From JADJQU01 sp035490315 (GTDB lineage: Bacteria > Planctomycetota > UBA1135 > GCA-002686595): DNA of 22,001 nt. Position numbers and translations under genes: made by a program. The notes beneath the pieces were generated by a model. That model was not told the DNA's origin. It did not search any database and worked only from the letters and a program-made list of their open reading frames with translations. The DNA lies in contig DATHET010000211.1 in the NCBI GenBank assembly GCA_035490315.1, positions 1 through 22,001 on the forward strand, given 5' to 3'. Position 1 is the first letter of the stretch. Each line of letters opens with the position of its first letter. Of the stretch, positions 8,434 to 16,605 are shown piece after piece.

Positions 8434-11403
8434 TCAGCGAATCGTCAGATCGCGCTCGACCCGCGGACTCGAGCGATCCCCGGCCAGCTCGAGCTCGAGC
8501 TCTCCGCCGCGCCCGTCCGCGTGGCTCGCGCGGAAGCGGTACGAACCGGGAAGCAGGTGACTCGACACTTCGATCGGGCCGAAGCCGGGCACGACATCGA
8601 GGCTGCAGAGCAGACCGTGGGCGTCGCGAATCTCGCAGTGCACACCGCTGGTCAAAGGCTTCCCCTGGGCATCGACGAAGCGCACCAGCACGGGCAGGCC
8701 GCCGCGCAACGCGACGTCGACTTCGGTCTCTTCACCGGCGCGCACCTCGAGCTGCTGCCCGGCGAGCGCGATCCCCGCTCCGCCGACCTGCAATTCATAG
8801 TGTCCCGGAGCGAGGACCCCGGAGCGCGCGGTATCGCCATCGAGGAAGAGCCAATCGCGCTGGCCCGCGGCGCTGGTCAGGATGATCACGGGATCGGCGG
8901 AGACGCCCGCTTCACGCCGCAGGTGCGCGAGCACGTTGCCTCCCGGCTGCATCACGAGATCGCCGCAGTCCCAGGTCTCGCCGCTGGAAATTCTGCGCGG
9001 CTCGGTGACCAGGTCCGCGAAGCCCGGGGACTTGATGCGCACCTGCCAGTTGCCGCTCGGGTAGGGCCCGAGATCGAAGCCGCCGGTCTCGAGGTTCGAG
9101 GTCAGGATCGGCGAGGTGTTGAATCCTTCGCGACCCGGAATGATCTGCACGCCGCCGAGCGGCTTGTGGTCGGGATCGACGACACGACCGTGGATGTGAA
9201 TGTTCGGCTCGAGAGCGGGGTCGGGCTCGATCACGAGCTCAGCGCCGCCGGCGCGGACGTTCTCGACGATCGCGATCGGCCAGCGCGCCCCATCGGGAGC
9301 GTGGACTTCGAGGCGCAGCGGGTGGTCGGGGCAACCCAGGGCCTCGAAGCGGCCTGCCTTGTCGGTGCGCGCCATGTGCATGAAGGGTTCGCTCGCGCCC
9401 GGCGCTGTAATGTTGAGCCACCAGTCGCCCAGCTCGCGCCCGGGAGCCTGGATCCGGCCGCGCAAGACCAGTCCGCGCGCGAGCAGCGCATCCCAGTGCA
9501 GCGTCTCGCCGCTGACGGCGAACAACGTCGCGCTCGCCGAGCCCCGCCCCTCGCTCTCCACTGCGACTTCGATCTCGCCCAGGGGCACGCAATCGAAGCT
9601 GAACGACCCGTCCTTGCGCGTCTTGCGCGTGCAGGCCCGGAATCCATAGCTGCCGCCCGCGGTGACCTGCACGCCGGCGACGGCCGCTCCCTGGTCGTCG
9701 CGGACCGCGCCCTCGAGCTTCGCGCCCTGTTCGAGCGTGATCGAGAGCGGCGTGTTGCGGCCGGCCAGAACACTGACTTCGCCTTTCCAAGGAGCGAGTC
9801 CCTTGGCGCGTGCCTGGACCTGTCGGACTCCTTCGCCCACTCCGTCGAAACGGTAGCGGCCCTGCTCGTCGGCGAAGGCGCGCTGCGACGCTGGCCCGCG
9901 ACCTTCGAAGCCATCGGGAAAGAGCAGAGACTTCATGCCCTCGCTGTCCTCGATCACCACCGCGGCGGCCGCGCAGGGAGAACCATCGGGCGAAAGCACG
10001 CGGCCCTCGACCCTACCGCCGAGATCCTCGAAGGCGAGGTCGACCTTGACCTTGGATCCGGTCACCGAGACCACGAGCTTCTGCGGAGTCGGCGCGCGAT
10101 TCGCCGCTCGCGCCGAAATGAAGGTCAGCCCACCGCTGGCGATCGAGCGCACGAAGTAGGCGCCGTCCGTGCCCGACTGGGCCAGGACATCGCCCTCGTA
10201 GGAGTCGCCCATGGATCCGTAGACATAGATCTGCGCGCCGGCGACCGCGCGGTCCTGGGCGTCGCGCACCGTGCCGCTGAGATCGAATCCGCGCGGGAGC
10301 TCGACGGTCTTCTCCGTGCGCTCGCCGGCCTTGACCACCAGGGTCTCCATGCTGCCGCGATCGAAATACAACGACAGGGTGCCAGCCTGGATCGGATCGA
10401 AGAGCAGCGAGCCGTCGCTCGCGGTGCGTGCCCGCAACCGGTCCTGGTAGAAGTCCGCCGCCGCCGAGTGGTAGATCTGCATCCCCACGTCCGCGGCCGG
10501 CGTCTTGTCCTCGCCCCACACCAGGTGCAGGAGCAGCGAACCGAGGCTTGCATCCGCCGGCGGTGCGATCTTCGCGCCCGGGCCGGCGGTCGAAGGAAGC
10601 TCTGCGCTCTCGCGCGCGGAGCTCGCGGTGGCGATCGAGTCGCCGCTGGCCGGTATCGGCAAGACTTCGGGCCGCGCCGCCTGCTCCAGCCCGGCGGCCG
10701 GAGCCTGCACGGTCTCGTTTCGCTGCCAGAACCAGAGCGAAGCGGCGATCACGGCGATCGCCGCCGCTCCGAGCACGACTTTCTGGACGACGCCCATGAC
10801 GATGGCTCCCTGGATCAAGGTCTTAGCCGCGGCTGCGACGACTGCACTCTGGCTCGCGGGCTCGAGCCGCATCCCGCGCACCAGGGCGAGTGCCCACGAC
10901 CCGCGCTCGCGGCCCCGCATGCGCGACATCCGCTCGCGCAGGAGCTCGAGCCCGCGCTCGAGCCTCGCGTACACGGTCTTGGGCGGAACCTGCGTGCGGC
11001 GAGCGATCTCCGCCGGCGACAGCTCGTCGAAGAAGTGCAGGATCAAGGTGCTGCGCCAGGGCTCGTCGAGGGCGGCGACGGCTTCGACCAGGCCGCGGCG
11101 CGCGTCCTCGCGCTCGAGCAGCTCCGCGGGATCGGTCGGAATCTCGCGCGGCCCGAAAGCGCGCTCGTGCTCGTCGCGGCGGCCGCGGGCGCGGAAGGCC
11201 TTGAACGCGAAGCTGCGCACCACGGCCGCGAGCCAGGCGCGCGGCGCGGAAGCAGCTTGCGGAGCGTTCTGCAAGGCGGCCAGCCACGTCTCCTGCTCGA
11301 CGTCGCGCGCGAGGTCTTCGTCGAACACCAGGCGTCGCGCGAGGGCGCGCACGTAGCACTCGTGCGCGAGCAGCACCTCGATCGAGTGGGCGGAAGACTT
11401 CAT
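8434..11403 (-). CDS. ECF-type sigma factor tethered by one TM helix to carboxypeptidase-regulatory-like repeats
   Basis: The product has 989 residues. The sigma-70 region 2 is at about 8-75, with LARDVEQETWLAAL (31-44) and PRAWLAAVVRSFAFKAFRAR (54-73). Region 4 is at about 107-160, with ALDEPWRSTLILHFF and SPAEIARRTQVPPKTVYARL, a clear helix-turn-helix. A basic stretch and a single helix (about 198-226) follow. After that, six or seven beta-sandwich modules run to the end, each opening with a GxV.D/P.G.PV.GA-like turn (for example LSGTVRDAQDRAVAGAQI, LEGAVRDDQGAAVAGVQV, IHGRVVDPDHKPLGGVQI). These are CarboxypepD_reg-like. By topology the sigma part would be cytosolic and the repeats external. 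No peptidase catalytic domain is present. The start at 11403 keeps region 2 complete. No SD is seen. Release of the sigma part by proteolysis is an inference. Confidence 0.88.
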   Translation of the reverse strand: MKSSAHSIEVLLAHECYVRALARRLVFDEDLARDVEQETWLAALQNAPQAASAPRAWLAAVVRSFAFKAFRARGRRDEHERAFGPREIPTDPAELLEREDARRGLVEAVAALDEPWRSTLILHFFDELSPAEIARRTQVPPKTVYARLERGLELLRERMSRMRGRERGSWALALVRGMRLEPASQSAVVAAAAKTLIQGAIVMGVVQKVVLGAAAIAVIAASLWFWQRNETVQAPAAGLEQAARPEVLPIPASGDSIATASSARESAELPSTAGPGAKIAPPADASLGSLLLHLVWGEDKTPAADVGMQIYHSAAADFYQDRLRARTASDGSLLFDPIQAGTLSLYFDRGSMETLVVKAGERTEKTVELPRGFDLSGTVRDAQDRAVAGAQIYVYGSMGDSYEGDVLAQSGTDGAYFVRSIASGGLTFISARAANRAPTPQKLVVSVTGSKVKVDLAFEDLGGRVEGRVLSPDGSPCAAAAVVIEDSEGMKSLLFPDGFEGRGPASQRAFADEQGRYRFDGVGEGVRQVQARAKGLAPWKGEVSVLAGRNTPLSITLEQGAKLEGAVRDDQGAAVAGVQVTAGGSYGFRACTRKTRKDGSFSFDCVPLGEIEVAVESEGRGSASATLFAVSGETLHWDALLARGLVLRGRIQAPGRELGDWWLNITAPGASEPFMHMARTDKAGRFEALGCPDHPLRLEVHAPDGARWPIAIVENVRAGGAELVIEPDPALEPNIHIHGRVVDPDHKPLGGVQIIPGREGFNTSPILTSNLETGGFDLGPYPSGNWQVRIKSPGFADLVTEPRRISSGETWDCGDLVMQPGGNVLAHLRREAGVSADPVIILTSAAGQRDWLFLDGDTARSGVLAPGHYELQVGGAGIALAGQQLEVRAGEETEVDVALRGGLPVLVRFVDAQGKPLTSGVHCEIRDAHGLLCSLDVVPGFGPIEVSSHLLPGSYRFRASHADGRGGELELELAGDRSSPRVERDLTIR

Positions 11404-11464
11404 GGCCGTGCGACCAATATCCCGACCGCGCGCCGATTTCGGACGCAATCCAGAGATTTCAGGG

Positions 11465-11513
11465 CCGCGGAGGCGCGGCGTGGGCCCTCGGGGTCAGGGC
11501 CCGCGATCGCGGG
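11465..11513 (-). repeat. Cluster of three GC hairpins after the 89-aa gene
   Basis: Three inverted repeats follow the stop codon at 11514 on the minus strand. The first is a perfect 14-bp palindrome (11500-11513) touching the stop. The second is GGGCCC (11482-11487) paired with GGGCCC (11497-11502) over a 9-nt loop, which competes with the first. The third is CCGCG-gagg-CGCGG (11465-11478). No T-run follows, so factor-dependent termination or mRNA end protection is more likely than intrinsic termination. The sigma-fusion ATG lies 61 bp further on. Confidence 0.5.
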
Positions 11514-11783
11514 TCAGAACCTGGCCTTGGGGAAGCGCTTGCGCACCAGGGCTTCGAGCTTGCCCACCTCGTCGGGTCCGTAGAGGCGCCGCTGCGCCCG
11601 GCGCTTGACTCCGTCGAGCACTTCCAGCCAATCCTCCAGCGGCGGGTTTTCCAGCACCTGCCAGTCATCGTGCCGGCCGGGCCGCGAAAAGAAATCCCAG
11701 CGCGTGCCCACCTGGTGCGCGTAGACCTGCAGCTTCTGACCCTCCTCGTCGGTGCGAACCCAGGAGATGTCGGCTCTGGCCAT
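11514..11783 (-). CDS. Conserved-looking small protein of unknown function, 89 aa
   Basis: The product is compact, aromatic and charged: MARADISWVRTDEEGQKLQV, then a WDFFSRPGRHDDW segment, then PPLEDWLEVLDGVKRRAQRR. It ends in RKRFPKARF. The alternation of Trp/Tyr/Phe with basic residues resembles a small single-domain cytosolic protein. I have no reliable family name for it. The ATG at 11783 is chosen because the upstream part of the open frame lies antisense to the divergent gene at 11896. A TATCTT hexamer begins 13 nt before the ATG (11796-11791), which would make the transcript nearly leaderless. The sigma-fusion gene follows 110 bp downstream on the same strand. Confidence 0.65.
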   Translation of the reverse strand: MARADISWVRTDEEGQKLQVYAHQVGTRWDFFSRPGRHDDWQVLENPPLEDWLEVLDGVKRRAQRRLYGPDEVGKLEALVRKRFPKARF

Positions 11784-11845
11784 GCGACACAAGATACCCG
11801 AGTCGAGGCCTTCCTCGGCGACAAGTGTGGCGCGCGCGCGATTGA

Positions 11846-11873
11846 ACAGTACTGTGCGCAGGCCTACGTAGGC
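11846..11873. promoter_or_regulatory. Two adjacent perfect palindromes in a divergent intergenic region (operator candidates)
   Basis: ACAGTACTGT (11846-11855) and GCCTACGTAGGC (11862-11873) are perfect palindromes with centres about 17 bp apart. They lie in the 112-bp gap between divergent genes starting at 11783 and 11896, next to an alternating CG tract (about 11830-11840). The spacing, about 1.6 helical turns, does not place them on the same face. The second palindrome contains TAGGCT, similar to other putative -10 hexamers in this window. Binding by a dimeric regulator is inference. Confidence 0.35.
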
Positions 11874-11895
11874 TTCATGGGCGGGAGCCCTTGGC

Positions 11896-12318
11896 ATGTT
11901 GCGCTTGGAAATCAGCCTCGAAGACCTCGAACGCATCGTCGAACGCAGATTCGATCCCGTTCCGCTGCACATCTCCGAAGGACGCTTGCACGCGAAGAAA
12001 TTCGGCGCCGAGCTGGCGCTGGGACCGGTGCAGTGCGAAGTCAGCCGCGGCATGCTCGTGCTGCCGCTGGAGATCGTCGGCGCGATCGGCGGCGCCCTGG
12101 GACGGGCCGCGGCGAGAGCGGTGATCTTCTCGAAGCTCCAGAAAGTGCGCATCCCCGAGCTCAGCGTCGATGACGCGCGTTCGGCGCTCCTGCTCGACAG
12201 CAGGCTCTTGCTCGGCCGCCTCGGGCCCGGATTCGCGGACTACCACCTGAGCGAGCTGTCCTTCGTCGACAAGGAAGCCCGCGGTCTGGTGGTCCTGACG
12301 CTGCTGTCGTCGAGCTGA
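11896..12318 (+). CDS. Hypothetical protein, 140 aa
   Basis: I do not recognise the family. The protein opens MLRLEISLEDLERIVERRF. It alternates beta-like stretches (PLHISEGRLHAKKFG, LGPVQCEVSRGMLVLPL) with a Gly/Ala-rich segment (EIVGAIGGALGRAAARAVIF) that could be a short amphipathic or membrane-associated helix. It ends in a hydrophobic strand, GLVVLTLLSS. There are no Cys pairs or recognisable catalytic motifs. GGGAG (11883-11887) lies 8 nt before the ATG and supports this start. The gene is divergent from the 89-aa gene and is followed by a long perfect hairpin. Confidence 0.7.
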   Translation: MLRLEISLEDLERIVERRFDPVPLHISEGRLHAKKFGAELALGPVQCEVSRGMLVLPLEIVGAIGGALGRAAARAVIFSKLQKVRIPELSVDDARSALLLDSRLLLGRLGPGFADYHLSELSFVDKEARGLVVLTLLSSS

Positions 12319-12326
12319 GCCTCGCG

Positions 12327-12371
12327 GATACTGCCCCGCATCGCGGTTTCTCAGCGATGCGGGGCAGTATC
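12327..12371 (+). terminator. Perfect 18-bp hairpin with 9-nt loop; terminator-like, no T-run
   Basis: Arms 12327-12344 and 12354-12371 are exact reverse complements around the loop GGTTTCTCA. The structure starts 8 bp after the stop of the 140-aa gene and ends 41 bp before the next ATG. It would be very stable in RNA and could form a cruciform in DNA. Neither strand shows a T-run after it, so Rho-independent termination in the classical sense is doubtful. A 12-bp palindrome (GCTCGCGCGAGC, 12374-12385) follows directly. Confidence 0.6.
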
Positions 12372-12412
12372 AAGCTCGCGCGAGCACGGCGCGAATCGAT
12401 AGGCTCGGCGGC

Positions 12413-12880
12413 ATGAAATTCTTCCATGCCCTGTCCTTCGCGCTTTTCCTAGCGACGAGCGCCTGCGTTTCTGCTTCGAAGCCTGCGACGAAGGCCTTGC
12501 TCGAAAGCGACCGCGCCTTCAATGCGAGCACCCAGACCGGCGGCATCGTGGCCTGGGTCAATGCCTTCGACACCCATGGCTCGCAGGTCGACGATGAATT
12601 CCGTCCGATCACCGGAGCGACGGCGATCCGCGCGCACATGCAGGAGCTCTTCGCCGACCCGCTGAACAAGCTCACCTGGGAACCCGACCAGGTGACGGTT
12701 TCCGAGCACGGCAATCTGGGCATGACCAGCGGCCGCTTCGAGATGCGCCGCTTGCGCGCCGACGGCAGCGTCGAATCCGTGCAGCGCGGCCGCTACTTCG
12801 ATGTGTGGCGGCGCACGAAGGAAGGCGCGTGGAAACTCCTGTACGACGTCGGCGAATTCGACCAGCCCGAGAAACGCTGA
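12413..12880 (+). CDS. Exported SnoaL/DUF4440-like (NTF2-fold) protein
   Basis: The product has 155 residues. The signal peptide MKFFHALSFALFLATSAC ends in a cysteine at position 18. The -3 residue is Thr, so the lipobox is imperfect and lipidation is uncertain. The mature part fits an NTF2-like cone. It has an N-terminal helix KALLESDRAFNAST, a segment GGIVAWVNAFDTHG, then GATAIRAHMQELFADP, then strands VSEHGNLGMTSGRFEMRR and RGRYFDVWRRTKEGAWKLLY. That last stretch is typical of DUF4440/SnoaL-like 3. These domains bind small molecules or act as ketosteroid-isomerase-like enzymes, and no catalytic residue can be assigned. TAGGCT starts 13 nt before the ATG. The FAD gene follows after 49 bp on the same strand. 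Confidence 0.75.
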   Translation: MKFFHALSFALFLATSACVSASKPATKALLESDRAFNASTQTGGIVAWVNAFDTHGSQVDDEFRPITGATAIRAHMQELFADPLNKLTWEPDQVTVSEHGNLGMTSGRFEMRRLRADGSVESVQRGRYFDVWRRTKEGAWKLLYDVGEFDQPEKR

Positions 12881-12929
12881 GACGTTTCGCGGCGCGTTCA
12901 CCGAGCAGGATCCGCCACATTCCGAGACG

Positions 12930-14201
12930 ATGAAGCAGGCCGTCCACTGGCATGGTCTGCTGCGGCAAGCTCGAGCCACGCGGCTCGAGGGCACGGTCGA
13001 TGCGTCCGTGGTGGTCGTCGGCGGCGGAATCACCGGCCTGAGCTGCGCACAACGCCTGCGGGCCGCCGGCGCATCGGTCGCGCTGGTCGAGCGGGATTCC
13101 TGCGGCTCCGGCGCGAGCGGCCGCTCGTCGGGGTTCATCACGCCCGCTTCCGAGATCGAGCTTCGCTCCTTGGTGTCGCGTTGCAGCGTCGCCGAAGCCC
13201 GCCGGATCTGGGAGTTCGTCCGATCCGGAGTCGAAGCCATCCGCGCGAACATCCACACGAACCGCTTCGACTGCGACTTTCAGGTCCAGGATTCCCTGTT
13301 CGTCGCCAACGATCGCTCGGGCCGGCGCGAGGCGCTGGAAGAGCACGCGGCGCGTCTGCAGCTGGGTTACCCGAGCCTGCTCCTCGAGCGCGGAAGTCTC
13401 GGCGAAGCACTGGGCACAAAGCGCTATGCGGCCGGCGTGCGCTACGGCGAGACGTTTGCCATCGATCCCTACGCCTACTGTCGCGCGCTGCGCGAGCTGC
13501 TGGCGCAACGCGGAGTCCAGATCTTCGAAGCGAGCCCCGTCGCGCAGGTCCTACCGGATGGAGTCGCCACCGCCGACGGCCGGGTGCGCGCGGAACACGT
13601 AGTCGTGTGCACCGATCGCTTCATCCCCGAGCTCGGCCTGCTCGAGGACGAGATCTACCACGCGCAGACCTTCCTCGCGATCAGCGCACCGCTGAGCGAG
13701 CAAGCGATGAGCGCCATCTTCCCCAAGGGTTGCGCGATGACCTGGGACTCGAGCCTGATCTACCACTACTTCCGCGCCACGGGCGACCGGCGCATCCTGC
13801 TCGGCGGCGGCGCCCTGCGACGGACCTACGCACGCCGGCCCGCGCTTTCTCTAGAGAGCATCACGCGCCGCGCGGCGAAGTACTTCGCTCGCAGGTTTCC
13901 AGGCGTTCCGCTCGAGCTCGAGTCCGCCTGGTCGGGAATGCTCGGCGTGAGCAAGGACCTGCTGCCGATCATGGCCGCGGATCCGCGCCATCCGACCGTC
14001 TGGTACGTCGGCGCCGCGACCGGCCTTCCCTGGGGAACCGCGCTCGGAATCTACGCCGCCGAGCGCATCCTCGCGCAGCGCAAAGACTTCGACGAGGCCT
14101 TCTCGCCGCGGCGCAAGTTCGCGATCGGACACCGGCTGCAGTCGGTGCTCAGGACGCCTTTGACCTTCGCGATCTGCAACGGAATCGCCAAGCTCTCCTG
14201 A
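12930..14201 (+). CDS. DAO-family FAD-dependent oxidoreductase
   Basis: The product has 423 residues. The dinucleotide-binding fold is near the N-terminus: VVVVGGGITGLSCAQRL (27-43) with GxGxxG at G31/G33/G36, and the ribose-binding Glu in LVERD (E54). GASGRSSGFITP (61-72) is the second FAD-contact motif of the D-amino-acid oxidase family. The middle region and the C-terminal WYVGAATGLPWGTALGIYAAERI region match the PuuB/gamma-glutamylputrescine-oxidase and sarcosine-oxidase branch. These enzymes oxidise amines or amino acids to imines with transfer to O2 or a chain. The substrate cannot be told. No export signal is present, so it is likely cytosolic. It may be co-transcribed with the DUF4440-like gene. 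It converges with the DUF3943 gene, with only 15 bp between stops and no terminator visible. Confidence 0.85.
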   Translation: MKQAVHWHGLLRQARATRLEGTVDASVVVVGGGITGLSCAQRLRAAGASVALVERDSCGSGASGRSSGFITPASEIELRSLVSRCSVAEARRIWEFVRSGVEAIRANIHTNRFDCDFQVQDSLFVANDRSGRREALEEHAARLQLGYPSLLLERGSLGEALGTKRYAAGVRYGETFAIDPYAYCRALRELLAQRGVQIFEASPVAQVLPDGVATADGRVRAEHVVVCTDRFIPELGLLEDEIYHAQTFLAISAPLSEQAMSAIFPKGCAMTWDSSLIYHYFRATGDRRILLGGGALRRTYARRPALSLESITRRAAKYFARRFPGVPLELESAWSGMLGVSKDLLPIMAADPRHPTVWYVGAATGLPWGTALGIYAAERILAQRKDFDEAFSPRRKFAIGHRLQSVLRTPLTFAICNGIAKLS

Positions 14202-14216
14202 GGATGCGCGAGCCTC

Positions 14217-15761
14217 TCACCACTTCACGACGCCGAGCTTCTCGTCGTTGAGGTAGGTGTAGACCACGCTCAAGGCGCCGACCGATTGGAACGAGTCGTT
14301 CACCTGGGAGAAATTCGCGTCGCGCGTCGTGTTCACGAACTGCAGGCCGATGGCGTGGTGGCCGAGCACGCGCACGGTCAGGGCTGCCATGCCGCGGAAA
14401 ATGCTCTCGCTGCCGGTTCCATTGTCCGACGCGCCGCCCTCGACGTAGTACTCCTGGCCCGACATGTCGAGCATCACCGAGTCGCCGAACAGGAAACGCA
14501 GCGACAGGAGCGCCTGGGGGCTGACGCCGGCGTGGTAGTTCCGATCGGTTCGCGCATCGGCGAGGGCACCCACCGCAGCCCAGCCCACGCCGCCCATGCA
14601 CGTGCCTTGCAGCGCGACCGAATCGGAAATGTTCCACTGCCCCGTGGTTCCCAGCCCAAGCGCCGTGGACGAGATGCTGAACACTTCGGGCGACATGTAA
14701 TCGTAGCTGCCGTAGAGGCCCCACACGCCGCGGTAGGAATCGCCTGACTTGTAGTCGGATCCGGCGAGCAGACCGCGCGACACGATGCTCTCGGGAAACG
14801 CATTCAAGCTCGAGGTGGTGCTCGCTTCGAAGTGGAAGTAGTCGAAGGGTCGCGAGTAGCCGTAACCCGGCTTTCCCGGCAGACCGTAGTCCATCGTGAA
14901 GCTCGCGATCGCCCCGTCTTTCTGGATATCGCCGAGCACGCCGAGGTCGGTGACTTTCGCGTTGCGCCGCGCGCCGAGACTCGTGGTCGTGAACACGGCC
15001 GGATCGCGATCTGGAAAGCGAGGATCGAAGCGCTTGCCGAAGGCGAGGCGATTGAAGCCGGTCGCGGGAGAAATGATCGCGGCGCCGAGCTCGCGCCCGC
15101 CGCCAGGTTTTCTGCCGCCGCGGTCGAGCACGCGACTCGCCATGCGGAACAGGGCTTCACCGAGGAAACTCCCGCCGAAGCTGGTGGTGATCTGGTCGTT
15201 GAACGAGGGCGGCCCGGTCTCGCCAGCCGTTTCCCACAGCGCGCTGCCGAGGAAGTCGTAGCCGAGAGCCTGCCAGTAGTTGAGCCCCGCGGAGCGAGAG
15301 AACCCGTGGTACATCGAGCCCTGATACGGGTGGCCGAATTGATTCACGGCGAAGGGATCGTTGTCGATCACCCAACCCTTGTGCAGGTTCTTCTCGAACG
15401 ACGACCAGTTGCTGTCGTACGTGTCCTCGTCGATGAAGTGGCGGTCGTACTGATTCAGCAGGAAGTCGAAACCCAGGATATCAGCGGCCGGAACCAGGTA
15501 GCTTTTGGCCTTTCCCTTCCCGAAGGCAGGTGGATCGTCCGCGGGAGGCGCTGGCTCGGGCGCAGTGGGAGCTGGAGGAAGCTCGAGAGGAATGTCCAGG
15601 TCGACCTTGGCATCGCTGACCGTGCTCACACTCGCGCAGCCAGCCAGCAGGAGGGACAGGATGAAGCTCGTCGCGCTCAGGACGCCCCAATTGAAGAAAT
15701 GTCCACGTCGAGCGATGCCAGGCGCAATCCCAAGATCGCATCCGCGGAATCGAGAGCGCAT
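14217..15761 (-). CDS. DUF3943 outer-envelope lipoprotein
   Basis: The product has 514 residues. A long Arg-rich N-region leads to a hydrophobic segment ending LSLLLAGC, a good lipobox with C42 as the lipidation site. A Pro-rich linker (about 57-80) follows. The DUF3943 core is at about 136-213. It reads FAVNQFGHPYQGSMYHGFSR, then NYWQALGYDFLGSALWET, then PSFNDQITTSFGGSFLGEA, the conserved heart of this family. The rest alternates polar and aromatic residues, as in beta-barrel strands (for example DSVMLDMSGQEYYVEGG), and ends in VVKW. Members are uncharacterised, probably outer-membrane-associated barrels. The ATG at 15761 follows AAGG by 5 nt. Frames upstream run through PAP2 on the same strand and look spurious. 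PAP2 lies 53 bp upstream. Confidence 0.85.
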   Translation of the reverse strand: MRSRFRGCDLGIAPGIARRGHFFNWGVLSATSFILSLLLAGCASVSTVSDAKVDLDIPLELPPAPTAPEPAPPADDPPAFGKGKAKSYLVPAADILGFDFLLNQYDRHFIDEDTYDSNWSSFEKNLHKGWVIDNDPFAVNQFGHPYQGSMYHGFSRSAGLNYWQALGYDFLGSALWETAGETGPPSFNDQITTSFGGSFLGEALFRMASRVLDRGGRKPGGGRELGAAIISPATGFNRLAFGKRFDPRFPDRDPAVFTTTSLGARRNAKVTDLGVLGDIQKDGAIASFTMDYGLPGKPGYGYSRPFDYFHFEASTTSSLNAFPESIVSRGLLAGSDYKSGDSYRGVWGLYGSYDYMSPEVFSISSTALGLGTTGQWNISDSVALQGTCMGGVGWAAVGALADARTDRNYHAGVSPQALLSLRFLFGDSVMLDMSGQEYYVEGGASDNGTGSESIFRGMAALTVRVLGHHAIGLQFVNTTRDANFSQVNDSFQSVGALSVVYTYLNDEKLGVVKW

Positions 15762-15814
15762 CCGCCGCCTTGCGCAATTTCCGTTCCGAATTCCTGTCCC
15801 GAGGGAATGCCGCG

Positions 15815-16558
15815 TCAGTCCGACTGCGGCGGCTCGGGTTCGATGGTCCCCTTGCGCTGGAAACGCAGCGTTATCCACCACACCAGCGCTGCCCAGATCA
15901 GTCCCGCGGTCCAGCCCGCGAGCACATCGGAAGGCCAGTGCACGCCCAGGTACACGCGGCTCATTCCGACCAGTCCGGTCAGGATCGCGGCCAGGGCGAA
16001 TACGTAGATCTTGAGGGCCTTGGTCGGCTGGACGCGCGCGAGCACGGCTCCCAGCGTCAAGTACGTGACCGCGGAAAGCAGCGAATGTCCGCTCGGAAAG
16101 CTGCTCGAGCTCACGTAGGAGCCGTGCGGCACGAGGTCCGGACGCGCGCGGTGGAACAGCTCCTTCAAGGCATAGTTGATCGCGAAGCCACCGATGACCG
16201 CGGACAGGGCGGTCAAGGCCGTCCTGCCCTTTCCATTGAGGGCCAGTCCCCCAGCTACGGCGAGGGTGAGGAACGTGATCGCAGCAAACCCACCGAGGGC
16301 CGTGAAGTCGCGGACCACCTCGCCGACCCACGGAGGGCCATAAGTGAGCGACGGATCTGTCGCATTGCGCAGCCCGAGCAGGATCCTGCGGTCGAGCTCG
16401 TCCACTTCTCCCCTGCCGACGTACAGCGCAAGGCGCAGGAACACCAGCAGTCCGCATCCGACCACGGCGACCACGACCCACCCTGGTTCTGGGCTCCACG
16501 AGCCCCGCGGGTTTTCGCGGACCGGCTTCGAGGCTTCAGGCTTTTTCAGGATGACCAA
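15815..16558 (-). CDS. PAP2-superfamily membrane phosphatase, probable TTG start
   Basis: All three PAP2 signatures are present. They are KELFHRARP (K132-P140, the KX6RP motif), PSGH (155-158), and SRVYLGVHWPSD (200-211, the SRX5HX3D motif with nucleophile His207). About five or six helices surround them, with TM1 at about 27-45. Enzymes of this group dephosphorylate lipid phosphates such as undecaprenyl pyrophosphate or phosphatidate on the outer face of the inner membrane. There is no ATG in a sensible place. TTG at 16558 gives 247 residues, a normal length. The nearest upstream in-frame ATG (16630) would overlap the divergent gene at 16606. No SD is visible. The gene is probably co-transcribed with the DUF3943 gene downstream. 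Confidence 0.85.
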   Translation of the reverse strand: MVILKKPEASKPVRENPRGSWSPEPGWVVVAVVGCGLLVFLRLALYVGRGEVDELDRRILLGLRNATDPSLTYGPPWVGEVVRDFTALGGFAAITFLTLAVAGGLALNGKGRTALTALSAVIGGFAINYALKELFHRARPDLVPHGSYVSSSSFPSGHSLLSAVTYLTLGAVLARVQPTKALKIYVFALAAILTGLVGMSRVYLGVHWPSDVLAGWTAGLIWAALVWWITLRFQRKGTIEPEPPQSD

Positions 16559-16605
16559 GTTCGGCTCGGGAGAAGATGTGAATCCGGTACTAGCCTCAAG
16601 GCAAC

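Noticed and set aside
10500..11403. Sigma-70 part and carboxypeptidase-like part as two genes joined by a missed frameshift
   Set aside because: The frame is continuous with even codon bias through the membrane helix, and this architecture fits what I recall of planctomycete proteins.
8140..11583. 1147-codon plus-strand open frame opposite the sigma-fusion gene
   Set aside because: The minus strand encodes clear sigma-70 regions, a membrane helix and repeated beta domains. The plus frame is a GC-driven shadow.
12930..14201. FAD protein as the missing MnmC oxidase partner of the TGT-MnmC-like fusion
   Set aside because: MnmC-C is also DAO-family, but this gene is about 7 kb away, in another transcription unit, and looks closer to the PuuB/sarcosine-oxidase branch.
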